Shown here: piece after piece, positions 44,296-55,012 of the stretch
Layout of the letters: each line of letters starts with the position of its first letter
Numbering within the stretch: the stretch's first letter is position 1
Assembly: GCA_030278955.1 (NCBI GenBank)
Contig: JAOANR010000003.1
Location: forward strand, 24,443,227-24,507,226
DNA from: Hygrophila difformis
Taxonomy: Eukaryota; Streptophyta; Magnoliopsida; Lamiales; Acanthaceae
Reading direction: 5' to 3'
DNA length: 64,000 nt
Notes under the pieces: generated by a model
The model's database searches: none
What the model was told of the DNA's origin: nothing
Seen by the model: the letters and a program-made list of their open reading frames with translations, nothing else
Translations under genes and position numbers: made by a program

Positions 44296-46203
44296 ATGTA
44301 TAATCCTCCAAACCTCCCTAAGAAATCGGGTTATAGGTATATACCCATGCCCGAGGGGAGAATGGGGATTTATGATCCACAGTCACCGGATAGCATTCCT
44401 ACTCCTATTCCTGATGAGCATATTTTTGAATATCGCAGACTCCGTACGAAAAATTTGATACAGATGGATCACCCACAGGGCTCAGGAGGTGCTTCCAAGT
44501 CCAAGGGACTTCTCTCCTATTTCAGGAAGAGCAAGTCCAAGAGTGGTGCTTCTTCGAGACATACTACAGTACCTGCTGATGACCATCAGGAGGTCAATCA
44601 GCCTGACCAGCCCGATCAGCCTGATCAGTCCGTTCAGCCTGAGGCATCTGACCATTCACAGGCCCCCTCTAGAGCCTCTCGGGGGAAGGCACCGGCAATG
44701 AGTTCCACTTCCTCTCGACCTAGGAGAGGGAGATCTGCTGCATTAGCTATACAGGAGCCTGTCCCTGAGGCTGTGGGAGGGGAGGAAGATGATGATGAGG
44801 TTGATCAGGAGGATCAAGAGGAGCAACCGGCAAGGGGAGGACAGAAAAGGCAAGATCCTAGAGCTTATGTCCCTGAGTTGTTTTATGTCAGGCCGGGCAT
44901 ATTCGATGCCACTATATTCAGGAGTGCTAGGGCATATCAGCTGTACAAAAGATTCCATAAAAAGAGGATCATTGCAGATAGGGGTTTCTCAGAGAAAGAC
45001 TTGCAGCACCCTTTGCTCCGAGATGCTATCAGATCCAGGGGTTGGGAGAGATTTGTGAGACACCCAGCTGGATCATATTCATGGGAGCTGACTAGGCTGT
45101 TTCTAGCCAATGCTGAGGAGGAGGATTCTTGGATTTTTGGGGTCAGAGTGCCCATCACTCCTCAGCACATCAATCAGATTTTTGGAGTAGTAGATGTGCC
45201 CTATGGTAGAGACTTCTGGGAGCCGGTAATGAGAGCCGATGATAGGGAGGATTTTAAGAAGCTTGTACTGATGTCTATGATTGAGGGTCAGGAGGATGTC
45301 CTCACGTATGATGATGATGACATGAGTAGGCTATATGGGCCTGATATGGATGCTCCCATGTACCAGCTTCTCATGTTTTACAGATCGATATTGAGTCCTT
45401 CGACTCACACCTCTGGACCCACTGCCCTGGATATGTATGTCCCATATTGCATCAAGGTGGGGAGCCCGATCAACATGGGAGAGCTTGTATCGCTCGAGTT
45501 GAGACAGACACCGGGGGTGTCTAAGAGGTCAGCTCTTATGTTCTCCAGTTTGATATGGCAACTTTGTGCTCAGGCAGGAGTGGATATGGGGCAGTTTGAT
45601 AGAGATTGAAGAATGAAGCCCCCGATTCCATTTGGGAAGAAGAACTTCAAGTTGCCTGGCATAAGATGCCAACTGATGATACTTCCCAGGGAGCTACCTA
45701 GGCAGTCACCGCCTGCACCATCATAGGGTAGCCAGGAGCATTCTGAGGCTCCTTCACAGTCCACCCGGGGTACACGAGGTGGTAGGGGCAGAGGTATAGG
45801 ACGAGGCAGAGCTCAGCCACAACAGTCACAGCAGTCATATCAGCATCAGGGAGAGCCTGAGTGGGCTAGGACTTTATTGATAAACCAACAGAACTTAATG
45901 AACACGGTGAATGAGCATGCCTTACTTGCAGCTCAAAGGCACCATTTCTTGGCTGATCAGATAGCCAAGAATGCTCGAGCCCAGGCTTACCACGCAGCCC
46001 GACTGGAGTTCTTCATGTCCCAGAGTTTAGGACAGAGATATGTTGCCCCTCAGACACCTTCTGAGGACGATGATGATGAGGACTATGTAGGCTCTGGAGA
46101 TGGTAGCGAGGATGGAGATGATGATGCTGAGGATGCTGATGCTGGGGATGGATCTGAGGAAGTAGGAGACAATGAGGATGACGATTCTGAGGATTCTGAT
46201 TGA
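44296..46203 (+). pseudogene. Athila-1 accessory ORF A (Transposase_32/PF20167-like)
   Basis: One reading frame of 636 codons with in-frame stops TGA at 45607-45609 and TAG at 45724-45726. An N-terminal Ser/Pro/Gln-rich region has DQPDQPDQ repeats (about 44600-44640). The conserved domain has LLRDAIRSRGWERFVRHPAG, YSWELTRLFLANAEEED, VPITPQHINQIFGVVDVPYG and LMFSSLIWQLCAQAGVDM, a pattern I recognise from the putative plant transposon protein domain. A Gly/Arg-rich stretch and an acidic tail follow. The ATG at 44296 comes just after a splice-acceptor-like TTTTTGTACAACCAG, so a spliced message is possible. The function of the domain is not known. Confidence 0.65.
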
Positions 46204-46617
46204 TTAGGAGTGATAGATAGGCTTGTGTTCGTTATAGATGATATGTATTGATAGGCCTATGTATTTGACTCTATTTTCATTTTGCTACATTCTAGTTATT
46301 TTCATTTGGGGTTGTATTGTCCTAACTCTATTTCCTATTATTTTGCTATCTTAGATATATTATTTTTGTTATTCGAGTCATTTTGATTATATGAAGCATT
46401 AGATAGTTGTTATTTAGCTTATAAGGTTTTTAGTTGTTTTTAAATTCAATAAAATGGCTCTTACCAATAGCATGTTAGATTGAGTTGTTTTGAACTGTTG
46501 AAGAGATCAATGAAGTTTATTTGGACTTGATTGAGGTGTGGGAGAAGTAAGATTGGTATAGTTGAGTGATTTGGAGATGTTGGACATCATGGGGAAGAAC
46601 TTAGGAAAAACACATTC
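46204..46617. other. AT-rich spacer between ORF A and array 3
   Basis: No supported gene. Confidence 0.35.
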
Positions 46618-46975
46618 TGCCCGAATAGGCACAGAATGCGCCACATGTGCTTTGTGGCGCCTAAAAATGCCTTCCAGCGCCACTTTATGCGCCACAAAAC
46701 TTAGAAATTTTTCTAAGTTTTTCCACAATGCGCCGCATGTGCTTGGTGGCGCATAAAATCACTCTGAAGCGCCACTTTTGGCGCTGCAAAATGAGAATTT
46801 TTCCAAGTTTGCTTCAGGATGCGCCGCATCAACTGTGCGGCGCATAAAACCCCCCTTGAGCGCCACAAAATGCGCCGCGGATTATTTTTAAATTTTATTT
46901 TATTTTTAAAATGCGCCAATTCACTGTGTGGCGCCTAAATTGGCTTCGGAGCGCCACTTTTTGCGCCATCGACGC
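46618..46975. repeat. GCGCC hairpin array 3, between ORF A and ORF B
   Basis: Four clear units of roughly 70-95 bp, each with ATGCGCC(G/A)CAT, TGTGCGGCGCATAAAA or TGGTGGCGCATAAAATCACT, then GAGCGCCAC and TTTTGCGCC. Units are more similar to array 1 than to array 2 by eye. Confidence 0.8.
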
Positions 46976-47256
46976 GAATTTTTGAGAAATCCGCAAATCC
47001 AAAAGATTCAAATCATATCTAATCGATTTTTGGGATCCTAAACAGCATTATACTGACTCCAAATCATATGTTTAGTGTATATTTGGATCTAGACTAAATC
47101 AATCACTCCGTATCTCAACAAAATCAAGACTTCACCATCTTTAAAAGGAGGAGACCTATCGGTCATCACTCTCACATTATCAAATCTGTCAATTCTTTTC
47201 TCTTCCAGTTTAATTAGCTTTCTAATCTCAATTCTTCCTTCCCAAATTCTGCCATA

Positions 47257-48709
47257 ATGAGATCAAAGAGAAATAATAACCCGAGAAACAATGGTGGAAA
47301 GAAACAGAAAGCCACAGAGCCTGCCCCATCACAGACACCAGTTATTAGAGAACCTGCTCCGGAGCCGGCTGCTGTGGGTGCTGAAGACATGTTTGTGAAT
47401 AATTTGGTGGCTCCTGATTCATATAATGGATACGACACTTCTTTCAATTCTGCTCAACCAACAGAGGATGATCCACAACAAGAAGAGGATGACGCTGAAT
47501 CTCCGGAGGAAATTTCACCGGAGGTTCCACATGGTTCTAAAACCAAGAGGAAGAGTCATAATAGAAAGGATGGTACACCTCCTCTGGAAGAACTAACATG
47601 AGACAATTTCAATCCGGCGATCTTTATAAATCAGGAAGCCTATTCATACTATCAAAGAATGGTGAAAAGATGGATTATCCAAGATAAGGGATTTACTGAA
47701 GATGATATGGATCGAGTTCTGGTTCATGATGCTTTGATGAGTCGAGGATGGACGAAGTTTGCTGAGCATCCTGCCGGAATTTATTCCTGGGAGCTTACCA
47801 GACAGTTCTTATGCAATTCCCGATATGAGCATTTTACTTCATGGATTAGGGGAGTGCCTGTGCCATATGGTCCTGCCATAATCAACGAGCTCTATGGAAC
47901 TAAGGATGTCTCTTGTCCGGCCACGAAGAAGAAAAATTTCCATGAGCCTATTTATGACGAGGAAAGAGGACCGGAATTGGAAAAAAGGATCTTAAAGGAG
48001 ATGTTTGAGAATCAAAAGAAATTTGCCTACTTAGGGGAGAAGAAAGAGAGAGTTGTTGCCACTTTGATGGATGCACCGCTTTATCAGCTCTATTTGCTTT
48101 ATAAGCATAATTTTTCCTACTCCACACACTTCTCAGTCTGGTGTAGAAGAGCTATATTTTGTGTACTGTGTGAAGAATGGGTTGCCTATCGATGTTGGAG
48201 AGATGATAGCACATGAGCTGGATGGCATGGCATCTGATGCTGCGAGGACTGTGCTTGGATTTCCTGCACTTATCTGGACACTTTGTGAGAGAGCTGGAGT
48301 GGACATGACGGCCTATGCTCATGATTTGAAACCAAAGCCTCCTATCTCTTTCAAGAATTTCTATAATAAGCCTGGAGTAAGATGTGCAGAGCTTGCTTAC
48401 CCTACTGCACCCCGTGAGGCACCCACTCGTCATCCTGATATACCTAGTACATCTGGTACTAGGGCAGAGCCTGCAGAGATTGCAATTAATAGGATGACCT
48501 ATGAGATTCATCAGCTTAGAGCCGAGATGAAGAGGAAGGAGGATAGTACACGAACACAGTTTGCACGACTTTCTTCCAGACTTGAATATTTCATGTCAGA
48601 AAGTTTAGGTGATCGATATGCTCCTCCTACTGATTCAAGCTCTAAAGATAGTGATAGGGGTCCTAGGGAAGATGTAGTAGATGATTCGGATGGATCTTTA
48701 GAAATCTAG
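47257..48709 (+). pseudogene. Athila-1 accessory ORF B, divergent second copy of ORF A
   Basis: Starts MRSKRNNNPRNNGGKKQKAT. The conserved domain parallels ORF A: VHDALMSRGWTKFAEHPAG, YSWELTRQFLCNSRYEHFTS, VPVPYGPAIINELYGTKDV, MDAPLYQLYLLYKHNFSYS and TVLGFPALIWTLCERAGVDM. Breaks are a TGA at 47599-47601 and a 2-nt loss in an AC repeat near 48122-48130 that shifts the frame. The C-terminal part has a coiled-coil-like stretch (MTYEIHQLRAEMKRKEDSTR) and ends at a TAG. TTTAAAAGG at about 47140 is a possible TATA element, unproven. Confidence 0.68.
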
Positions 48710-50121
48710 ATTTTTGATTAGATAGGATTGCTCCCTTTTTGATTTAATTTGTAATAATTAGAATAATTTTGGTACTATTTTGCTTATTTAATTAGCATCT
48801 TTATGTAATAGTTGCTAGAACTTGTGGTATTTTGCTTTTGGTAAGTTTATGAAATTTAATATTTTATTTAAATCTGTCCATTTTTATTTAATTAATAAAA
48901 AAGAGTTAATAAAAATTAAAAATCTGAAATTTAAAATTTAAAATGATAAAAATCTGAATTTAAATAAATTATACATGGAATTTAATTATTTTAATTCATA
49001 AATTACCATGTGTTCTAACGACTATCTTTTGTATGAGCAAATACCATATAAATATATAAAGAAGCAGGATATGCCATGAACAAACAAGCAAAAGGGGACA
49101 TCCAAGATGGTGAAAGAATTTCTAGGATCTAAACATTCCAGGTGTGATCTTTTCATGTTATATGTTATCAATTTGCATGAAGTATGTGGTAAGAGCTTGA
49201 TTTAATTTTATTTTACTATTTATTATGCTTAGAATAAAATGGAACATGCATGGTTAATTATTTTTAAATTTAAATTGTGTTTTCCCAGCGGTGCTATTAT
49301 CTAGAGATTATCACATCATTGCCAATCTAGAGAAAATCCAAATAAGTCTAAATGTTCTGCTTTAATCCGATTTTACAACTTAATGAGTATTAGGTTTCTT
49401 AGTTTAAAGTCCTAGACTTTGTCAAATTGTTATGCAAGTTGTTTGAGCTATTGGTGAAAATTCTATTTACATTGCAGAAAACTATTTGATTAATTAGACT
49501 AGTTATTTAAAATGTGGAGAGTTATCATTATTTATAAATAAATATGCTCGTTCTAAGTCTTTTTAAATGCTTAATTAAAATAAAGTCAGGGTGAAACCCC
49601 TATATTCGAGAAAAAAAAATGGTACTCAAATCTTGCAAACAGAAAAAGAAAAAAATTATTGAAGAATGCAAGATCAAAAAAAAAAAGAAAAAAGAGGGGG
49701 ATTAAATAAAAATTCATAAACTCTTGACTGGATGACTAGCACATATTCGGTGACACGAGTAGCTTTTGGAATTCAACCGTCTACAACTCAGCCAAAGTGT
49801 CTAGAATATCGTGAAACCTAGCCATAGATTGAGCATATTTAAAGACTAGAATAGAAAAGCATATTTACATTATTCACTTTCCCATATTGAGTGCTATGTA
49901 CAATTAATCTGTTTTCTGTATTGTAAGTGTTTTGGGTATCTGGTTCTAATAGCTGATGCATATCAATTTGCCTAGTTCTAGTACATTAAACTTTGAACCC
50001 TCTTATCTCATTTTGTTGTTGAAATCTATGATTTGGCAGAACTATAGAGACTTTATCTTTATTATCTTGATTGGCGAGTTGATGTGTTAATTGATCTCAT
50101 TGCTCAAGGGACGAGCAATAT
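48710..50121. other. Athila-1 noncoding region before the 3' LTR
   Basis: No supported gene. There is an A-rich segment at about 49610-49700. Confidence 0.4.
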
Positions 50122-50137
50122 TTAAGTGTGAGGATGT
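50122..50137 (+). other. Athila-1 polypurine-type tract
   Basis: TTAAGTGTGAGGATGT directly precedes the 3' LTR start TGATGCACCC. The preceding GCTCAAGGGACGAGCAATAT is clearly related to the sequence before the Athila-2 tract near 55020. Confidence 0.75.
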
Positions 50138-50239
50138 TGATGCACCCTGTGAAACCACATTTAAATAAGCCTAAATTGTGTTAAAACGAACCTTAATTGC
50201 ATGCATGAGACTCTATTTTACTGCTTTTTAGTGTATATT
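50138..50239 (+). repeat. Athila-1 3' LTR, truncated after about 100 bp
   Basis: It matches the 5' LTR start at 34686 apart from one 6-nt block, then breaks at GTGTATATT, where the 5' LTR continues TCATGTGATT. The break coincides with the inferred Athila-2 end. Confidence 0.8.
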
Positions 50240-53160
50240 TGAAACTTTTGACAATTTCGCAACACGAGTATTTTATAAAAATATATCAGGAATGAATTTA
50301 TTAAACGAAAAGAGTTATGATTCACGGGAAGGGGTTTAGGGATATATCAAGATTGTTATTCTTTTTATTACTCGAGTGTGGTGCTTTAATTTCAAATGGC
50401 GTTGTGGTCCTCCCTGTCATGAAACTGTTGACAAATCTCATGGTACAGCCGGGATAGATTGACCTTCAGCCTGTCACACTGAGGGTCCCCGGCATATGTG
50501 CCATGATACTTCTCATCAATTCTTGCCATGAGATTCCCTGCCATGAAACTTTTGACAGATTTCCACTATATGAGTATTTTCCAAAAAATCATAATCCTGA
50601 TTTAGGTTTTATTTAATGAATCCAATTTATGATGGCGAGTTGTGAGTAGGGATATATTTATAGGTTGTCACGTTTTTATTACTCGTGTTTAAGAAACTGT
50701 GGCCCGAAAGCGCACGGTGTCAAAAATTGCAGTAATTTATAGTAAGACCGGATCGTTCACTGGAGGATGTGCGATAGAAGCAGGGCCCGCGTCGTTTTAC
50801 TAGATTTTCCATTCGTATTGCTCCAAGGGTTTGAAAAGTGATTAGCAACTACATACATGAATTTAAACTAAACTATAAAAGCGTTTAAATCTATTCTACA
50901 AAGCGAATAAATTTATTCTAGAAAGCGGGTAAAGTTACTCTAAAAGTGCGATAAACACTATCTATGGAAGCAGTGAATAATTTACATTAAGCCAGCTGTA
51001 AGGCTGAATCATAATGTAGACAGAAGGGACAGGAAGAAGATAATAAAAATTGGACAAGATTTAGATAAGGCAGTATTAAACTTCCATTTTTATACACAGA
51101 TCTTTGCTTGGGATAATCCTATCAGATAGTTAATTCTCATGCTCTCAATAATGCTTTCCCTTTAACAGACAGGTACTTACAATATGAGTTTATATGTTCT
51201 TAAGACCACAGATTCTAAGATACCACAGATTTGTAACTGCCCTGGCCTGGGTGTGTCACTTCATCTGTAGTGGAAAAGCAACACCCGACATATCATTTAT
51301 TGAAGTGCCAAGTACTACTATCATTCCCCCATGTCACGCCCAAAGATTCTAATTAAGCCCTAAACTATCCCTTAACTATCAATCCTAGTAGCAGTTACGC
51401 AACTCTCAATACAACCGAGTGACCTCTAATGAAAGCGGTTAAAAGAAAGCAGTAAAGAAAGCATTTAAAACCTATCACTCGGAGGTTTTGAAGGTCTGAC
51501 CCTGGTAGTAAAAGACAGCACCCAGTCAAGATGACTGGGTATGGATCAAGAATTCCCGGTTCTCGGTGAAATGCTCGCCGTGTTCACTTCCTTCCGGGTG
51601 GTTATGAGATACAAACTAATGAAGCGAACTAATAAATCAGATCGTTCCGGATGCACTCACTCAAGACTCAAAAATAGGCTTTGGCAGGAGAGGATAGCAG
51701 TTGAAAGAAAACTCAACCCTATCTTAGAAAATAACCAAGGCCTGGATGATGTTCCTCTAAAATTATTTATTACACTGTATTTGAGTCCAAGCGGACCCCA
51801 TCTCGGTGTAATATTTAATCTTAGATTCCCAACAAACAGCAATTTTGGAAAATAATGGATTTGAAAATCATTCCCTAAACAGGTACTAGACTCTCAGTTA
51901 AAACACAGACCCTTTCAGTCTAGGTGAGACCTAATCGCTGAATCTGCTTCTAATTTCCCAAAATCAACCCTTGACAGAATATGAATTAGTCATAAATGAG
52001 GAATTTATCCCTTACTCAGATCCGGACTTATATAAAAGAGTTTTTGTTGGAAATTTAATATGCAGTAGCTGTTTAAGATCTAGACTTCTAATATCCAAGG
52101 GAAGGATTCCAAAATAATTACAGACCACAATAGTACATAATATTATCATGCATAAGGATATAAGGAAGTGTAAAATCAACTGACCCAAAATATAAAGGCG
52201 GGTCTAGACAGAAGGTGGGACACAAATATGAAGTGGTCGGGAGACCAAAGTAATGGCAGAATAATCGGGTGGACTGTAAACATCTACTGTCCAATTTCCC
52301 AATTACTCGGATGGAGCGAATTTAGACAGCTTAGGTCCTGTATTGGCAGTGTCAGTGCCAGTTGGGCCTTCACTGTCTGTGAATTCGGATAGAAACCTAC
52401 ATGCTTCCTCTCTGCAGTACTTATCAGCTAATGTTGACAGACATTAGCAGAGTTTTATTGCAGATTGGAATTTGGGTTGGAAATTAAGATAATTAAAATA
52501 AACTGTATCTGGATGGAAGTCAGCCGAGCAGCTATTATAACCCCGGATGGGCGAACCGCCAAGGCTTCCACTGACAGTCATCCAGACCATGCAAAATAAC
52601 ACTTAGTAATTAATACCCAGAATACGAGCTAGTTATCCATGAGGGAATACCCGCCAACATTAGTCTGATGTAGTTTTTACTAATTGTTACACACAACACG
52701 CAAAGACAAAATCAACAAGAAATAAAAGAAGATTCCTTGTATGAGAGACATTGGTTTCTCATGCAAGGTTGTGGATTGGGTCCACAATTGATGATTTTAA
52801 ATAATCCCTCCTACCATAATTAATTACAGTCCGGATTATCTGCTTAAGTCATCAAGATTTTATTTATAGAGGAGTATTTTAATGGCAATTGAACAAAGGT
52901 CCTTTAATCAAGATGATTATTGATGTTTAATTATTGCTAATCTCAATCTTTAATCATTAATGACTCAAGGGTTCAATTAGTTGAGCGATGAAAATGGAGA
53001 ATCAAAATTTGGGCATCATAACACCCTATATTGCAATTCCAGAATGTTACACCTTAACCCGTGGGGTTAGGATGTGAGTGATGCAATATATTATAGGAAG
53101 AGAATGAAGAATGTTTGAGATTGAATAGAGAGAAGGGAGTCTTTGTCGTGATATCATAAA

Positions 53161-53690
53161 TTTTGTCGCGGACCGAAGTCCGCGACATGGGTATCCCGAC
53201 AAGTTTTTAGAATTTTTGGCAGCATAACGCTTCTTTGTCGCTAAGCAGGATTTTGTCGCGGAACGTGGTTCCGCGACAAGAGTGTTCCGCGACAAAGGAT
53301 TTTCAGAAAATTTTAAAGCATTTGGTCCTTGTCGCTATGCATGGAAAATTTTGTCGCGGAATGTGGTTCCGCGACAAGGTGTTCCGCGAAAAGGGTTTTC
53401 AAAGAAATAAGGGCATGGCATAATATCTCTGTCTCAGAATGAGATTTTGTCGCGGAACGTGGTTCCGCGACAAGAATGTTCCGCGACAAAAAGCATGCAG
53501 ACAAAATGCAGGAGTTTGGCTCCTTTGTCGCCAAACAGGGTTTTGTCGCGGAACGTGGTTCCGCGACAAAGTGTTCCGCGACAAAGGGTTTTAAAATATG
53601 AAGACAAGTGTCTTTAGACACCTTTGTCGCGGAACAACCATTTTGTCGCGGAACGTGGTTCCGCGACAAAAGGCGGTTGGCGACAAAGTT
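53161..53690. repeat. Palindromic TTGTCGCGGAAC array, six units, period about 96 bp
   Basis: Units start at 53161, 53251, 53349, 53445, 53541 and 53641 (spacing 90, 98, 96, 96, 100). Each core has arms TTGTCGCGGAAC and GTTCCGCGACAA around a 3-nt loop, a near-perfect 12-bp stem. The first unit has a related variant, GTCGCGGAC/GTCCGCGAC. Most units also carry an extra half-site GTTCCGCGACAA about 5 nt downstream. Sequence between the cores is less conserved. Confidence 0.9.
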
Positions 53691-54394
53691 GGTTCAGGAC
53701 AAAAGTCAGAAAAAGCAGAAATGAACAGTGGCATGCAAACAGTGTGATCTCACCCTATTTCAGATCAAAAAGCTATTCTAAGCTAAAAACAAACAAGAAA
53801 CATTCAAAATATGGATGAACATGCTTAAACAAAACTGGACAGAATTTTAAAAAAATAAAGCATACATCCTAATCTAGGGTTTGACCACACACATACAACA
53901 TCATCCATAAAATGCAAACAGTAAACATAAATAGGAGCAAAATGGGGGTCAAATGACCCCAAAATGAAAAGAAAAGCATAAATCCATGGGGTGTGAGACC
54001 CATTTCATGTTTTGGGACACAAATGATGAACGTTTTCCCATTTTATTAAGTGGGTGTTGTTAATACCCATGATTTGGGTACTACAAACCCTAAAAACAAG
54101 AGTTTAGAAACCAAAACATGTATAAAAGTGGCTACTTAACTACTGAAAACAGTAAAACATAAAGGCAAACACTAAACTAAACTAATCTAAGGGCAAGAAT
54201 TAAATAATACAAAAGAATATTAAAACTAGACTATACTATCTAAGAGAGGAACTCCTTGCTGCCTTGTCTCCAGGAGAGAAATTTTTCTAACCCCTAACTC
54301 ATGGGAAACACCTCATATTTATAGAGATGTAACCCTAAGCCCATGGGCCTTGATTCGAGCCCATTGTGTCTCAAGACATCACACACATCACAGC

Positions 54395-54650
54395 TTTGTC
54401 TCGGAGCATCAAGTTTGGTCGCGGAACACACTGCATGTGGCAAAGCTTCTCGACTGGGTCTTGTGTCTCTAATGGTGCATCTTGGTCGCGGAGCATGCCT
54501 TTGTCGCGGAACAGGGCATCGCGACAAAGGTATCGCGACAAAGGGGCTTGGCTGGTCTCCTTCTTCTTCTGAGCTGCTTGGTCGCGGAACCCTCCTTGGT
54601 CGCGGAACCATGCATCGCAACAAAGGTGCTTCCGCGACAAGGGTGCTCCT
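54395..54650. repeat. Second, degenerate TGTCGCGGA array in the Athila-2 LTR-like region
   Basis: Multiple GGTCGCGGA, TTGTCGCGGAACAGGGCATC, ATCGCGACAAAGG and TTCCGCGACAAGG pieces. The palindromes are imperfect compared with 53161-53690. It is about 350-600 nt from the LTR start at 54997, about the same position as GCGCC array 1 in the Athila-1 LTR. Confidence 0.8.
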
Positions 54651-54997
54651 GGGCCTGCTGGATTGGGCCAGATGGGCCGAAAATGTTCTTTTTGTGGGCT
54701 TTTCTCTCTTTTTCCCATCTTTTTGTATTTTGTGGGCTTGCTTTATTCTTTTGCCCATCTTTTTCATTCCTTTTTCTTTTCTTTTCTTTTTCTCATGTTT
54801 TTGGATTTTTCTAACATAAATATGTAATAAAAGTACATATTTATGCCTTTTTCACACCAGCTTATTATTTTTACAATTATGCATAAATCAGTCCAATTCA
54901 ACTGCTTTCTTACTTAATGTAAGACCGGAATGCGATCAAATGCCCGTTTAAGACACGGAAATGGATTGAAAATAATGGTCATTTCTGACCATTATCA

Positions 54998-55012
54998 ACA
55001 TCCTCACATTTA
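54998..55012 (-). other. Athila-2 polypurine-type tract
   Basis: On the minus strand TAAATGTGAGGATGT directly precedes TGATAATGG. The upstream TGCTCGGGACGATCAGTATT corresponds to the sequence before the Athila-1 tract. Confidence 0.72.

Larger units (their letters stand above)
34686..50239 (+). mobile_element. Athila-1: old Athila-like Gypsy element with two accessory ORFs
   Basis: The order is 5' LTR, primer site, gag, protease, RT-RNase H, integrase, hairpin array, accessory ORF A, hairpin array, accessory ORF B, purine tract and a 3' LTR truncated after about 100 bp. The TTTTTGGCGC...TTGCCGGGG primer site, DLGSS protease and FMDDF reverse transcriptase fit the Athila lineage. In the shared part the 3' LTR has a 6-nt block (CCTTAA) absent from the 5' LTR. 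Pol carries many stops and frameshifts. The 3' LTR stops where Athila-2 begins. Confidence 0.85.
50240..54997 (-). repeat. 3' LTR-like region of Athila-2
   Basis: On the minus strand it starts TGATAATGG right after the purine tract, and the inferred end is ...AAAGTTTCA at 50240, where Athila-1 is broken. At 4.76 kb it is long for an Athila LTR, so a nested insertion or tandem growth inside is possible. It contains two palindrome arrays and imperfect copies of TGAAACTTTTGACA at 50240, 50421 and 50543. The left limit is inferred, since the other LTR is outside the window. Confidence 0.5.

Noticed and set aside
50485..50510. Primer-binding-site-like sequence on the minus strand (TGGCACATATGCCGGGGACC)
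   Set aside because: It shares TGGC and GCCGGGGA with the Athila primer site but differs in the middle. It would have to follow an LTR whose other side already abuts a purine tract; probably chance.
51334..51360. TGTCACGCCC start resembling a Gypsy LTR on the plus strand
   Set aside because: No matching end, TSD or second LTR could be found. It may mark a nested insertion in the long Athila-2 LTR-like region but is not supported.
53161..53690. CRISPR-like appearance (palindromic repeats with spacers)
   Set aside because: Plant nuclear DNA inside a retroelement. The intervening sequences are themselves partly conserved, and there are no cas genes; it is a tandem array of hairpin units.
54343..54819. 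Overlapping frames on both strands across the degenerate palindrome array near the Athila-2 LTR start
   Set aside because: The translations repeat the hairpin motif (LVAE, FRDK, ATK strings) and match no domain; shadows of the repeat.
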